DNA of 64,000 nucleotides from Rossellomorea sp. SC111 (GCF_024733565.1 NZ_JANIOC010000004.1:1-64000), one strand, 5' to 3'; numbered from the stretch's first letter, positions 44,239 to 53,389 are shown. A program made the numbers and translations. Notes: generated from the letters alone by a model not told the origin.

Positions 44239-44787
44239 TTAATTTTTACTCAACCAAAATTCCATGACCTTTTCATGAGTGGATGGATAAATCAGCCTCT
44301 TCACCTGTACCTCCGTCAGATAACACTCGGTGACCCAATCAGGCAGGGTTACACTCTTCTCCTTCCAAAGACGGGTTCGCTCCAATGCATCCTCAACACT
44401 CATCTTAATCCATGTATCGGTGATCATATTCCCTCCACCCGCAGATTCATCCTCCACCAATGGATGAAGGAAACGGTTGTAGTATGGGATGCCGTCACCA
44501 AAATGGCTTAAGTTCCTCACCCATATGGTGCTTTCCCTGGGAAGGAAACCAATCGTCCTCGTACCTGCCGTTTGCATGCTATTCTCCTCCAAATAGCAGA
44601 AACATCCGTACCAATCACGGTCCGCCTCTTCCGGAATGATTATTTCTGACGTGTATATCGCTTGATCGGTAAGAAACAAATTATGTATAACGCGGTTAAT
44701 GAAAATCGGATCCTTCTCCATTTGTTTGGGAGGTGATCCACATGTGAATCCATTGCGGTGGAAACGGATCATCTTGACGAATTGCAT
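44239..44787 (-). CDS. Hypothetical protein
   Basis: A 182-residue soluble protein starting MQFVKMIRFHRNGF; AGGAGGGG lies 5-10 nt upstream. It is rich in aromatic residues and has Cys residues at CGS and GCFCYLE. A conserved-looking core FLPRESTIWVRNLSHFGDGIPYYNRF is visible. No signal, membrane segment or known family is recognised. Confidence 0.6.
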   Translation of the reverse strand: MQFVKMIRFHRNGFTCGSPPKQMEKDPIFINRVIHNLFLTDQAIYTSEIIIPEEADRDWYGCFCYLEENSMQTAGTRTIGFLPRESTIWVRNLSHFGDGIPYYNRFLHPLVEDESAGGGNMITDTWIKMSVEDALERTRLWKEKSVTLPDWVTECYLTEVQVKRLIYPSTHEKVMEFWLSKN

Positions 44788-44900
44788 GGTACCCCTCCTT
44801 CTAAGGTGAATGAAATTCAAGGGCATACCTTACTAAATTCACTCTATAATGGAGGTAATCCCCTATATAGAATGACTTCAAACAAAGTATGAGAAATCAT

Positions 44901-44932
44901 ATAAAAAAAAAGAGCGTTCATATAAACGCCCA
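44901..44932 (-). terminator. Terminator of the RsbR-like gene
   Basis: GGGCGTTTATATGAACGCTC on the minus strand forms a short hairpin followed by nine T residues. Confidence 0.75.
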
Positions 44933-44945
44933 TTCTTTCTATCTG

Positions 44946-45779
44946 TTATACCTGTTCATTTAACGCACGTTCGAGAGTCGACGTGACCGAAATATTTTCA
45001 AATGAAATACCCAACTGAATCGCTGTTTGGGCAATTTCCGGGCGAATTCCGGAAATGGTACTCTTCACGCCGATCAAATTCAGGCTGTCGATGATCTGGA
45101 ATAACTGTTGGGCGACCATGGTATCCACCATAATGACACCGGAAAGGTCGATGAATAAGTGTTCGACATCTTTTTCCACACATTCTGCAAGAGTGTGCTC
45201 GAGGATGTACCTTGCTCTGCCTGTATCGATGTCGCCGATCAACGGAAGGACAGCGGTTTTCTTATTCAATAATATGATGGGGGAGCTGAGTTCCCGGATC
45301 ATTTCCTGCTGTGCTTTCAAGCGTCTCTGGGAATACTCGTAATTCTCTTCTGCAAACGTGGAGATGACGATGCTGAATGTTTTAATGATCAGCTCCCTGA
45401 AATCATCGATTCTCCCCGACGGGAACTCGTCACCATGCTGACGGACAAATTCCTGTAAAATCCCTAAATACTGATCCTGTGTTCGAAAGAATTCCCGAAG
45501 GATATAGTGAGTAGGCGTGGATAAATGTTCATCATCCTTTGCAATTTCTTCAATCCAACGTTCAAAGTTACATAGTGCATCCTGCCCTACATCCTTAAAT
45601 AAACCACAAAAGCGTTCATGAAATTCATGATTTTGCCGCTTTAACGTCTGAATCACATGGGGATCCGTTGAGGCATACACGCCAGAAGAATCACTTTTAT
45701 CAAGGGACGCATACCAATCCTCTGTCAATTGCCATGTACGTGCACTCATAAATTCGTAAAACTTTTCCGCTACCTTCAT
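44946..45779 (-). CDS. RsbR-type stressosome protein (STAS domain)
   Basis: A 277-residue RsbR paralog. The N-terminal non-heme-globin-like domain (about 1-145) would act as sensor. The C-terminal STAS domain (about 165-277) has the two threonines phosphorylated by RsbT in RsbRA: GDIDTGRARYI and MVDTMVAQQ. GIRPEIAQTAIQLGI is a further hallmark. Such proteins form stressosomes with RsbS and RsbT to release sigma-B. RsbS/RsbT genes are not in the window, as is usual for scattered RsbR paralogs. The start MKVAEKFYEF is inferred from family alignment. Confidence 0.9.
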   Translation of the reverse strand: MKVAEKFYEFMSARTWQLTEDWYASLDKSDSSGVYASTDPHVIQTLKRQNHEFHERFCGLFKDVGQDALCNFERWIEEIAKDDEHLSTPTHYILREFFRTQDQYLGILQEFVRQHGDEFPSGRIDDFRELIIKTFSIVISTFAEENYEYSQRRLKAQQEMIRELSSPIILLNKKTAVLPLIGDIDTGRARYILEHTLAECVEKDVEHLFIDLSGVIMVDTMVAQQLFQIIDSLNLIGVKSTISGIRPEIAQTAIQLGISFENISVTSTLERALNEQV

Positions 45780-45834
45780 AATCGACCTGCTTTCTATAAG
45801 ACATGGAAATGGGATCATTTCTTCAAACACCGCA

Positions 45835-46125
45835 GATGTCCATCGGTCCGTTGCGAGGCGATATTCTACAAATGCTTATAAAAGTAATGTACTATGAGCG
45901 AGACATAAAGGAAAGAAAAAGTTTATCCAAACCTACTTCCAGAACACATTTCCTTTATAAGGCAAAGGACATGAGTTTTTAGGAATCAACTGACAGGAAC
46001 GGATGACCTTTTACATTTTTTCTCAGAAATCAGCCACAATCCTTTGACGCCTGCTGAAGAAGAGATTTACCATTTAACATGACCCCGTAAAAAGGATCAA
46101 TATAACCAATAGATAAAATCCAATT
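45835..46125. other. Intergenic region between divergent rsbR-like and asnO genes
   Basis: About 290 bp that must hold two divergent promoters. I could not pick a convincing SigB or SigE promoter by eye, and no structured RNA or short gene is evident. Confidence 0.4.
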
Positions 46126-46145
46126 CATGGTGAGCGCTCACCATG
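46126..46145. promoter_or_regulatory. 20-bp perfect palindrome in the asnO leader
   Basis: CATGGTGAGC followed by its exact reverse complement GCTCACCATG; the centre is 40 bp before the asnO start codon. It is a candidate operator for an unidentified regulator, or an mRNA hairpin near the ribosome site. Confidence 0.6.
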
Positions 46146-46175
46146 ATTAACTTTAAGAAAGAAGGCGTATGGAAT

Positions 46176-47999
46176 ATGTGTGGAATTGCAGGCTGGATTG
46201 ACTGGTCAAGAGACCTTACCAATGAGGGACGGACACTGAAAAACATGACCGATGCCATTGAACACCGGGGACCGGATGCTGAAGGGAGCTGGCTTCGGGG
46301 TCACGCTGCACTCGGGCACAGGAGACTGATCGTCATCGATCCCGATGGAGGGACACAACCCATGCTCTATCAGAATGAAGGGAAGACTATAGCATTAACT
46401 TATAATGGGGAGCTCTATAACTACCTTGAGCTTCGAAATGAACTGATCGAGAAGAATCACCGATTTACAACAAACTCCGATACAGAGGTGTTATTGCATG
46501 CCTATCTGGAATGGGACGAGGATTGCGTCCATCATTTAAACGGCATCTTCGCTTTCGGGATCTGGGATGAGCGAAAAGAAAGACTTATGCTTGGTCGCGA
46601 CCATTTAGGGGTCAAGCCATTATTTTATACCATTAAGGACGATGAGATCCTGTTCGCTTCTGAAATCAAAGCACTCCTTGCCCACCCGGACGTTCAGGCT
46701 GAAATCGATACGGAAGGTTTATCCGAAGTATTCGGCCTCGGTCCGATGAAGACACCTGGAAAAGCCATTTTCAAAAATATACAAGAAGTCCGGGCAGGTC
46801 ATTATATGACCGTCACCAAAAATGGTCAAAACACCGTACAATACTGGAAACTTGAAAGCAAAGAACATACCGATGATATAGAAACAACGGTGCGGACGAT
46901 ACGGGAGCTGCTCGAGGATACAGTCAAACGTCAGTTAATCGCAGATAAGCCACTCGTGTCCATGCTATCAGGCGGCCTGGACTCAAGTGGACTGACGGCC
47001 ATCGCCGGGAAAGAATTCAACAAGGAAAATAAAACACTTCCGACGTATTCCATTGATTTCGTGAACAACGAAGAAAGCTTCAAGGAAGATTTCCTGAGAC
47101 GGGACCTTGATGAGCCATGGGTGAAGCGTGTATCCGAGCATGTCGGTACGGATCATACCTCTATTGTCTTTGACGCGGAAAAACTCGTGGATAACCTCCT
47201 CACTCCCATGAAGGCACGCGACCTGCCGGGAGTCGGAGAAATCGAGACATCTCTTTACTTATTGTTCAAAGAGATGAAAAAAGATGCGACAGTAGCGTTA
47301 TCCGGGGAATCCGCCGACGAAGTGTTCTCGGGCTATCCCTGGTTCCATCAACAGGAATTTCTTGATGCAGAGGTCTTCCCGTGGCTCCTGAATATCGGCG
47401 GGATTGCCGGTGTCCTGAAGGAAGACTTGAAGGAGAAATTGGATATCCCTGACTATCAACAGAAGCGTTACCAGGAAGCACTCGCAGAGCTCCCTGTGCT
47501 AGAAGGCGAAAGTGACGTAGAGGCGAAGCAAAGACGGATGTCGTACATGTTCATCACCCGCTTTCTTCCCTTTATGCTCGACCGGAAAGACCGGGCAAGC
47601 ATGATGACGGGCTTCGAGGTGCGCGTGCCATTCTGCGACTACCGCCTTGTTGAATACCTGTGGAATATCCCGTTCGAGATGAAGAATATCGATGACATCG
47701 AGAAGGGTATCTTACGCCGTGCGTTTGAAGGATATCTCCCTGATGATGTGCGGAATAGACGGAAGAGTGCGTATCCGAGCACGAAGGATGATGCGTATCT
47801 TGAAGGGGTCCAAAAGTGGATGACTTCCATATTGGATGATCCGGCATCCCCGATTCTTGAGTTGATCGATGAAGAAGCGGTCAGGAATATTGCTTCAGGA
47901 AAAAGCAGCCTTCCTGATTCCAGCGCGAAAGGTTTATTGGATTATTTAATCCAAGTGAATGGATGGTTGAAAGAGTACGACATTAAGATGGCGATATAA
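46176..47999 (+). CDS. asnO: Asparagine synthetase (glutamine-hydrolysing), AsnO type
   Basis: A 607-residue two-domain enzyme that makes asparagine from aspartate, glutamine and ATP. The N-terminal glutaminase domain starts MCGIAGWIDW: Cys2 must be exposed as the nucleophile, which fixes the start at 46176 rather than the ATG 33 bases upstream; AGAAGGCG precedes it. The synthetase domain has the ATP pyrophosphatase loop SGGLDSSG and LSGESADEVFSGYPWF. The whole sequence resembles B. subtilis AsnO (YisO), which acts during sporulation, more than AsnB or AsnH. A 20-bp palindrome lies in its leader. Confidence 0.93.
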   Translation: MCGIAGWIDWSRDLTNEGRTLKNMTDAIEHRGPDAEGSWLRGHAALGHRRLIVIDPDGGTQPMLYQNEGKTIALTYNGELYNYLELRNELIEKNHRFTTNSDTEVLLHAYLEWDEDCVHHLNGIFAFGIWDERKERLMLGRDHLGVKPLFYTIKDDEILFASEIKALLAHPDVQAEIDTEGLSEVFGLGPMKTPGKAIFKNIQEVRAGHYMTVTKNGQNTVQYWKLESKEHTDDIETTVRTIRELLEDTVKRQLIADKPLVSMLSGGLDSSGLTAIAGKEFNKENKTLPTYSIDFVNNEESFKEDFLRRDLDEPWVKRVSEHVGTDHTSIVFDAEKLVDNLLTPMKARDLPGVGEIETSLYLLFKEMKKDATVALSGESADEVFSGYPWFHQQEFLDAEVFPWLLNIGGIAGVLKEDLKEKLDIPDYQQKRYQEALAELPVLEGESDVEAKQRRMSYMFITRFLPFMLDRKDRASMMTGFEVRVPFCDYRLVEYLWNIPFEMKNIDDIEKGILRRAFEGYLPDDVRNRRKSAYPSTKDDAYLEGVQKWMTSILDDPASPILELIDEEAVRNIASGKSSLPDSSAKGLLDYLIQVNGWLKEYDIKMAI

Positions 48000-48004
48000 T
48001 GTGC

Positions 48005-48037
48005 AGGAGCCACGGGGACGGTCCCTTGGCTCCTTTT
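48005..48037 (+). terminator. asnO terminator with GGGACGGTCCC core
   Basis: AGGAGCCA pairs with TGGCTCCT around an inner GGGGAC/GTCCC stem, followed by TTTT. The core is related to the dispersed hairpin family. Confidence 0.8.
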
Positions 48038-48267
48038 CCTGTTCATTGGTGCTGAAACTGCGTCGAATTGTATAATTATTTATCAATTTCCGGGGAAATA
48101 GTTGTAGAAGTATGTAAGATTATTGCCTATCAGATGGCCGGCAAGACTAATTAAAACAGGATTGCTTCTTTTCCTGACATTTACCCTCAATGATTTCACC
48201 TTGCCTACCTCCTGATTAAATGGAATAATATACCTATAACTGAATTATTTCCAAGGAGGAATGACCT

Positions 48268-50046
48268 ATCCGCACTGCAACCGAAGCCGAACATTATTTC
48301 CATACTACTGAAATCAGCACTTTCACTATTAATGAAAGCGAAGACAGACTCGTATTTAGCACGAACCTTAACGGGACCTTTAATCTTTGGGCCATGGATC
48401 TTCCTCATCTGTTCCCTTATCGATTAACGACCATCAACCAGAATAGCAGTCTCATCCATATCCATCATAATCAAATCATCGCAACATTCGAGAAGGATGG
48501 CGATGAAAATCATCAATTGCATCAACTGCCCATAGCAGGAGGTACCCCTATCCCCTTGCATGAGGAGGAATCCGGTTCAACGTGTTATCACGCCTGTTTT
48601 ACAGATCAGGAAATGTACTACTCTACCAATCATGAAAATCCATTATTGAACATTTACAAAACCGATTTACAAACGGGCCATACCACCCTTATCCAACAAG
48701 GCGAAAAAGCTCCGATCGTCGTGGCAGCTGCCTCGTCCGATGGATCTTATGTATATACAGAAACCTACTCCAACACCCATACCTCTGCCTTTTACCAGAC
48801 AGGTGATACGAAAGTGCCCCTGGTACCGGATGTTAACACCGCTCATACAATCAAGGGTATTTACTTGACGAAGGAGTATATATATTTCACAACGAACTAT
48901 GGAAAAGAATTTTCATACCTTGCTTCTTTTAATCTTTCAACCTATGAATTTCACCCTCTTTTTACATTAGATAAAGAAGAAATCACTTCAATCCAGTTCC
49001 ATCAACAATCGAATACGATCGTCATGACGTCGGAAAAAGGCGTGAGGGATCATCTCTATGTCTATGAAGTATCGACGGGCGTGGGAGAGAGAATCGATAC
49101 TCCCTGCGATGTCATCAAAAAAGCAAAGGTCACCAAGAACGGACACCTCTTTGTACTTGGAATTTCTGCTGACAAAACGGATACCATTTTCAAAAGGGAA
49201 ACGAACGGCAGCTGGATACAAGTGACCAATACCAAAGTACTTGGCGTACCTGATGGGAACATGATTAAACCGGATATCGTCCACTACGAAAGCCTTGATG
49301 GGCTGGAAATCGAAGCCCTGCTGTACAAACCCAAGAAAGCGAATGGAGTCACCATCATCTGGCCGCATGGGGGACCCCAGAAAGCAGAGCGGATGATATA
49401 CAGACCTGTGATTCAGTACCTCGTCCAAAGCGGCTACACCTTCTTCGCCCCCAACTTTCGGGGCAGTAAATGCTACGGGGCAACATTCGAGAAGATGGTG
49501 GAACAGAACTGGGGGGACGGACCTCGACACGACTGTGTGGCTGGAATGGAATGGCTTATACAGACGGGAATTGCTGAAAAGGGCAAAATAGTGGCGATGG
49601 GTGGAAGCTATGGCGGTTATATGAGTCTGCTTCTCGCCGGACGACATCCAGAGTATTTCTGTGGGATTGTTGACATATTCGGCATATCGAATCTATTAAC
49701 CTTCCTGAAAAATGTTCCGGCAAGTTGGAGAACCCTTATGGATCAAATGGTGGGAAATCCTGAAACAGACTATGAGAAGCTTGTAAGGGACTCCCCTATT
49801 ACTTATATCGACCATATGAATTCTCCGATGTTCATCATCCACGGGGAGAACGACCCGAGGGTGAAGACGGAGGAGTCAGAGCGAATTGTATATGAATTAA
49901 AAAACAAAGGTGTTGCTGTTGAGTATCTCTTGTTTAATGATGAAGGTCATGGTTTTTCTAAGAAGAAGAATGAAATGAGGGCCAACAGGGAAATCCGTGG
50001 CTTTTTGGATAGGATTACAAGCAATTCATCAGCTCCTATGGTCTAA
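48268..50046 (+). CDS. S9-family (prolyl oligopeptidase-like) peptidase
   Basis: A 592-residue serine peptidase. An N-terminal beta-propeller (about 1-340) precedes an alpha/beta hydrolase domain with GGSYGGYMSLL (nucleophile Ser), NDPRV (Asp) and DEGHGFS (His), and the oxyanion-region WPHGGPQ. The coding frame is open upstream of the first ATG (48394) through family-like sequence (STFTINESEDRLVFSTNLNGT). The best start is ATC at 48268: AAGGAGG (48253-48259) lies 8 nt before it, and an in-frame TGA at 48262 excludes anything further upstream. Starting at the ATG would leave a propeller blade truncated. It acts on short peptides, probably in the cytoplasm. Confidence 0.88.
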   Translation: MRTATEAEHYFHTTEISTFTINESEDRLVFSTNLNGTFNLWAMDLPHLFPYRLTTINQNSSLIHIHHNQIIATFEKDGDENHQLHQLPIAGGTPIPLHEEESGSTCYHACFTDQEMYYSTNHENPLLNIYKTDLQTGHTTLIQQGEKAPIVVAAASSDGSYVYTETYSNTHTSAFYQTGDTKVPLVPDVNTAHTIKGIYLTKEYIYFTTNYGKEFSYLASFNLSTYEFHPLFTLDKEEITSIQFHQQSNTIVMTSEKGVRDHLYVYEVSTGVGERIDTPCDVIKKAKVTKNGHLFVLGISADKTDTIFKRETNGSWIQVTNTKVLGVPDGNMIKPDIVHYESLDGLEIEALLYKPKKANGVTIIWPHGGPQKAERMIYRPVIQYLVQSGYTFFAPNFRGSKCYGATFEKMVEQNWGDGPRHDCVAGMEWLIQTGIAEKGKIVAMGGSYGGYMSLLLAGRHPEYFCGIVDIFGISNLLTFLKNVPASWRTLMDQMVGNPETDYEKLVRDSPITYIDHMNSPMFIIHGENDPRVKTEESERIVYELKNKGVAVEYLLFNDEGHGFSKKKNEMRANREIRGFLDRITSNSSAPMV

Positions 50047-50059
50047 CAAAAAGGCGGTC

Positions 50060-50384
50060 ATGACAGTGAATAATATTGGAGTTTCACTAGTGAACCTCGT
50101 ATCAGCCCTACTATTTATTGGATTAAGTGAAAAAAATTAAAATGAACACCCTGTATGGAATCCGGTTTCCTAAATCTTATAAATCAGAAGAAGCATGGAA
50201 AAAAATCAATCGCTTTGGATCTAAACAGATGATTCTCTGGTCGTTTCCTTTGTTCATGTCGGGCATCATATTTCTAGTGATGCCTCCCTTTACAGAACTC
50301 TTCACCACCATGCTAGTCTTTTTGCCATGCATCACTATTTTACCTCCAGTGGTGGTTTCTTACTTTTATTCTACTAAAATATAA
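50060..50384 (+). pseudogene. SdpI-family membrane protein, frameshifted
   Basis: The first frame (50060-50140) reads MTVNNIGVSLVNLVSALLFI and then stops in TAA after an A7 run (50130-50136). The continuation in another frame (from 50127) reads KIKMNTLYGIRFPKSYKSEEAWKKINRFG, the diagnostic SdpI/YhfL motif, then two membrane helices. Removing one A from the run restores a single reading frame of about 107 residues. This is either a homopolymer sequencing error or a real frameshift mutation. AAAAGGCGG precedes the ATG. SdpI-like proteins include the immunity protein against the SdpC toxin, but most are uncharacterised. Confidence 0.75.
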
Positions 50385-50410
50385 GAGAGCATGGTTTGAG
50401 GTGGCCAACC

Positions 50411-50440
50411 CTTTTAGGAGGAAGTATCTCCTCCTCTATT
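50411..50440 (+). terminator. Possible weak terminator
   Basis: AGGAGGA and TCCTCCT form a short stem after the SdpI-like gene; the T-run is interrupted. Confidence 0.4.
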
Positions 50441-50491
50441 CTTCAATAAACTCATACACTACACTTCCGATTTAAAAAGGTAGAAAAGAGA

Positions 50492-50518
50492 ACCTTCGCG
50501 CATTTCAAAACATATTAT
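50492..50518 (+). promoter_or_regulatory. SigK/SigE-like promoter of the Cys-rich repeat gene
   Basis: AC at 50492-50493, a 17-bp spacer and CATATTAT (50511-50518) fit the SigK pattern AC-N16/17-CATANNNT. A SigE reading is also possible. No SigA-type pair stands out in this gap. Confidence 0.35.
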
Positions 50519-50545
50519 GGAGGGATAAACTTTTTTGAAAGGAAC

Positions 50546-52948
50546 GTGATAGATGTGAGAAAGAAAGCATCAAATGCTTCAAAACAAATCTTTCCGCCTG
50601 GCTGTCCAGGACTTTTCCCACGAGACATATGTACAAACCCTACCATTACTTTGGATAAAATAGGAACAATCAGCTGTGATGCCACGATCAGCGGGAAAGT
50701 GAGATGTGATCTTCGTCCCTTGGAGGGCGTGACGGTCAACCTTATCTCTCCTTCTGATCTACTATCATTCCAGAATCCTAACCCTGTAACCAATAGCAGG
50801 GGGGAGTTTTCCACGACGGTCATTGTTGACCGTAATACTCCCGTTACGCCTAATGTCAGTATCACAGCAAGAGCCGTTGTGGTTGAAGAAACCATCACCG
50901 ACACCATCACAGCAAGAGTGGAGTGCCTCAATTGCTCTAATTTGATCGTCACCTCCACTGAAACTGTACAAGCTTTCGCATCCCCATTACAGTCCGTTAC
51001 TTGTCCTGGTATTCCCATTACCGGCAGGGTGACCTGTCAAGGATTGCCGGTACCGAATGTCGAAATTGGATTTGAAGTCGACTCCCCGTCCGGAAAAGTC
51101 ATTGTAACCCCCAATCCCACACTTACGAATAATGACGGAGTATATGAAGCTGCGATCCTGCCATTTCCAGGAGCCCTTGAAATCGTCACAATCGTAACAA
51201 CAGCTACAATTGGGGGAAATACATTCCGTTCCGAACCCGTAGAATACGAAGTGAATTGTCCGGGTTGCGAAAATCTGGAGATCACTTTGGACTGCCCACC
51301 TCAAATCAGTTGCCGTGGTTTCTTGTCAGGCAGGTTAACATGTGACGGTGAGCCAGTGGCGAATGTACCTGTTGCACTCACAGGATCACCTGTCTTGAAC
51401 ATCATTAACCCTAACCCTGTGACCAACGAGAACGGAGAATTTTCTTCTCTGGTAACAATCAATTTTGATACAGAAGGACAGGAAGCGGACTATACGGCAT
51501 CGGCTACCTTTACTGGTATCGAAGTGACGGCTTCCGGTAATGTGTTTGTCGATTGTGTCCGGTGCAACATCCCAGTGTTAACATTAAATCAGCCACTGTC
51601 ACCAATCGGGTGCGGCGGAGGTCCTATCACCGGCCAGTTCACCTGTAATAGGGAACCAATCATCAATACTCCTGTCTTCTTCACAGTCCTGTCTTCTGGA
51701 TCCGTTACGGTTAACCCTAACCCTGCCATCACCAATGCTGATGGGATCTTTACTGCTACAATCCAGCCAGGACTGAACGTGACAGAAACCATCACCATCC
51801 AGGCTTCATCCATGTTCGGTGGAGAAGAAGTGACCTCGGAACCACGGATTGCCTCTGTGAACTGCGTTTGTGAGAACCCCGTCATCGAGTTAGACAACCC
51901 TGGGCCGATCAGTTGCCGTGCAGTCATTACCGGTCGTGTCCTTTGCCAAGGACTGCCTGTGCCGGGTGTAACGGTGAACTTGAGCAGTCCATTATTGAAT
52001 TTTGAAACACCCAATCCTGTCACGGGTCCAGATGGATCCTACTCCAGTGTCGTTACGGTTCAGCCAATCACCCCGGTTCAAGAAGGAGTTCCATATACGG
52101 CAGAAGCTGTCGTCTTTGGAATACCAGTATTTAATACGAACTTTGTACGTGCAGAGTGTCTGGATTGTGACGGGGAATCCCTTACCTTTATTCCTCCGCA
52201 AGGGACCGTAGGGTGTGATGGAGCACCAGTCTCAGGAAGGGTTTTATGCGGGGATTCTCCAGCTCAAAATGTAGCGGTATTCTTTGCAGTCGATCCAAGT
52301 ATCGCTTTCATCTCTCCTAACCCCGCCATTACGGATTCAAATGGGGATTACTCTGCGATTATCATCCCTAACCAGGGAGCGATAGGGACTGTAGACATTA
52401 CAGCCACTGCTGCTGTCGGGGGAGTTGGTATATCCGTCGGTCCTTTTGCGGTAAACCTAAACTGCCCGGTCCCACCACCGGAATGTCCATGCCGTTTCAG
52501 ATTAAATACCCAGGGCGGAGCGCAACCTGGTGCACGTATACGTGTTGTACGATTTGGTCACGTACAAGATTATACGGGGCGGTTAAATATTACTGTCGTG
52601 CAATGTGGATCAGGCATTCAAGGAATCTGTAACCCTGCCGTCGACAATTTCAACTTTGTATTCAACGCCTCGAACGGTGACAACTTCCAATTCACACAAG
52701 GAAGGAGATCAAGCATCTCCTGCGAGAATAATCTGACCACAGCCATCGTAGAAGGGACCATCAACGGCCGGATCAATAACGGTCCATCCCGCTCCTTTGA
52801 CGCAAAAATCACCGCTGTACTCAATAAAATCAATAACACGATTACCTGGACCATCTTCGCAACGGATAATACGACGACAACGTTTGAAACATTGGTACCG
52901 TTCACAGCTACTACCGATCCAACATCATTTATCATCGGATGCCCTTAA
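50546..52948 (+). CDS. Cysteine-rich Ig-like repeat protein, candidate spore-surface protein
   Basis: An 800-residue protein with no signal peptide or membrane segment. After a short N-terminal tail come six repeats of about 100 residues (roughly 29-130, 131-241, 242-340, 341-442, 443-541, 542-640), then a different C-terminal domain (about 645-800). Each repeat has a Cys pair in the pattern (I/V)(S/T/G)C ... G(R/K/Q)(V/F/L)xC and ends in Cys-x-x-Cys or a single Cys. Repeats 1, 3 and 5 resemble each other (LxFxxPNPVTxxxGEFSS), as do 2, 4 and 6 (NPAITNxDGxYxAxIxP), so the unit of duplication is an A-B pair. Starts at GTG 50546 or 50555 are both possible. Cysteine-rich, signal-less repeat proteins in spore formers are often mother-cell products assembled on the spore; this is inference. 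Confidence 0.75.
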   Translation: MIDVRKKASNASKQIFPPGCPGLFPRDICTNPTITLDKIGTISCDATISGKVRCDLRPLEGVTVNLISPSDLLSFQNPNPVTNSRGEFSTTVIVDRNTPVTPNVSITARAVVVEETITDTITARVECLNCSNLIVTSTETVQAFASPLQSVTCPGIPITGRVTCQGLPVPNVEIGFEVDSPSGKVIVTPNPTLTNNDGVYEAAILPFPGALEIVTIVTTATIGGNTFRSEPVEYEVNCPGCENLEITLDCPPQISCRGFLSGRLTCDGEPVANVPVALTGSPVLNIINPNPVTNENGEFSSLVTINFDTEGQEADYTASATFTGIEVTASGNVFVDCVRCNIPVLTLNQPLSPIGCGGGPITGQFTCNREPIINTPVFFTVLSSGSVTVNPNPAITNADGIFTATIQPGLNVTETITIQASSMFGGEEVTSEPRIASVNCVCENPVIELDNPGPISCRAVITGRVLCQGLPVPGVTVNLSSPLLNFETPNPVTGPDGSYSSVVTVQPITPVQEGVPYTAEAVVFGIPVFNTNFVRAECLDCDGESLTFIPPQGTVGCDGAPVSGRVLCGDSPAQNVAVFFAVDPSIAFISPNPAITDSNGDYSAIIIPNQGAIGTVDITATAAVGGVGISVGPFAVNLNCPVPPPECPCRFRLNTQGGAQPGARIRVVRFGHVQDYTGRLNITVVQCGSGIQGICNPAVDNFNFVFNASNGDNFQFTQGRRSSISCENNLTTAIVEGTINGRINNGPSRSFDAKITAVLNKINNTITWTIFATDNTTTTFETLVPFTATTDPTSFIIGCP

Positions 52949-52954
52949 ACCCGT

Positions 52955-52986
52955 AACTGGTAGCATTTACTGCTGCCAGTTTTTTG
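52955..52986 (+). terminator. Terminator of the Cys-rich repeat gene
   Basis: AACTGGTAGCA pairs with TGCTGCCAGTT (one mismatch), followed by TTTTTTG. Confidence 0.85.
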
Positions 52987-53389
52987 CGTCAATTTGATTC
53001 TTTATTTGTTAATTAAAAATATCTCTTGCTATGAAACCCGTTTCATAAATTAACATTAGAGTTGGAAGGAAAGCACATACTTCCTTTTTGATTGGCGTAA
53101 CGCTTCATAAGCGGCGTGACAATCTCCTCCCTAAGTGTTCATCTATATGAACACTTTTTTAATGCCTTCATTTGCTAATCTGTTATGGCATGCGGCGTGT
53201 TTGATTATGAACCAACAAAGAAGACGTTCAAGAATCCTTTGAAGTCTTTGCTTTTTTTTAATAAATAGGATGTTGAAAACCCCGATTTTGGAAGAGTCGG
53301 GGTTTCTCAATCTACTCTATTAATGATCCGACATGCAGAATACACCCTGAACCAAGTTTGAGGGCAAGAATATTTTTTTGATAAAATGT
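52987..53389. other. Intergenic region with two orphan hairpins
   Basis: A perfect hairpin AAGTGTTCAT/ATGAACACTT with T6 (53133-53160) and a second AACCCCGA/TCGGGGTT (53278-53304) look like terminators without an obvious upstream gene. The octamer GCGGCGTG occurs twice (53111 and 53192 area). On the minus strand, HAAYEALRQSKRKY-like coding character appears without a start, so a decayed gene or an unannotated small RNA is possible. No protein gene is supported. Confidence 0.45.

Noticed and set aside
48988..49647. 219-codon open frame antisense to the S9 peptidase gene
   Set aside because: It is explained by codon bias of the sense gene; its translation resembles no known family.
50126..50140. 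Programmed -1 frameshift at the A7 run in the SdpI-like gene
   Set aside because: The downstream frame requires skipping one base (+1), which an A-rich -1 slippery site would not give; error or mutation is simpler.
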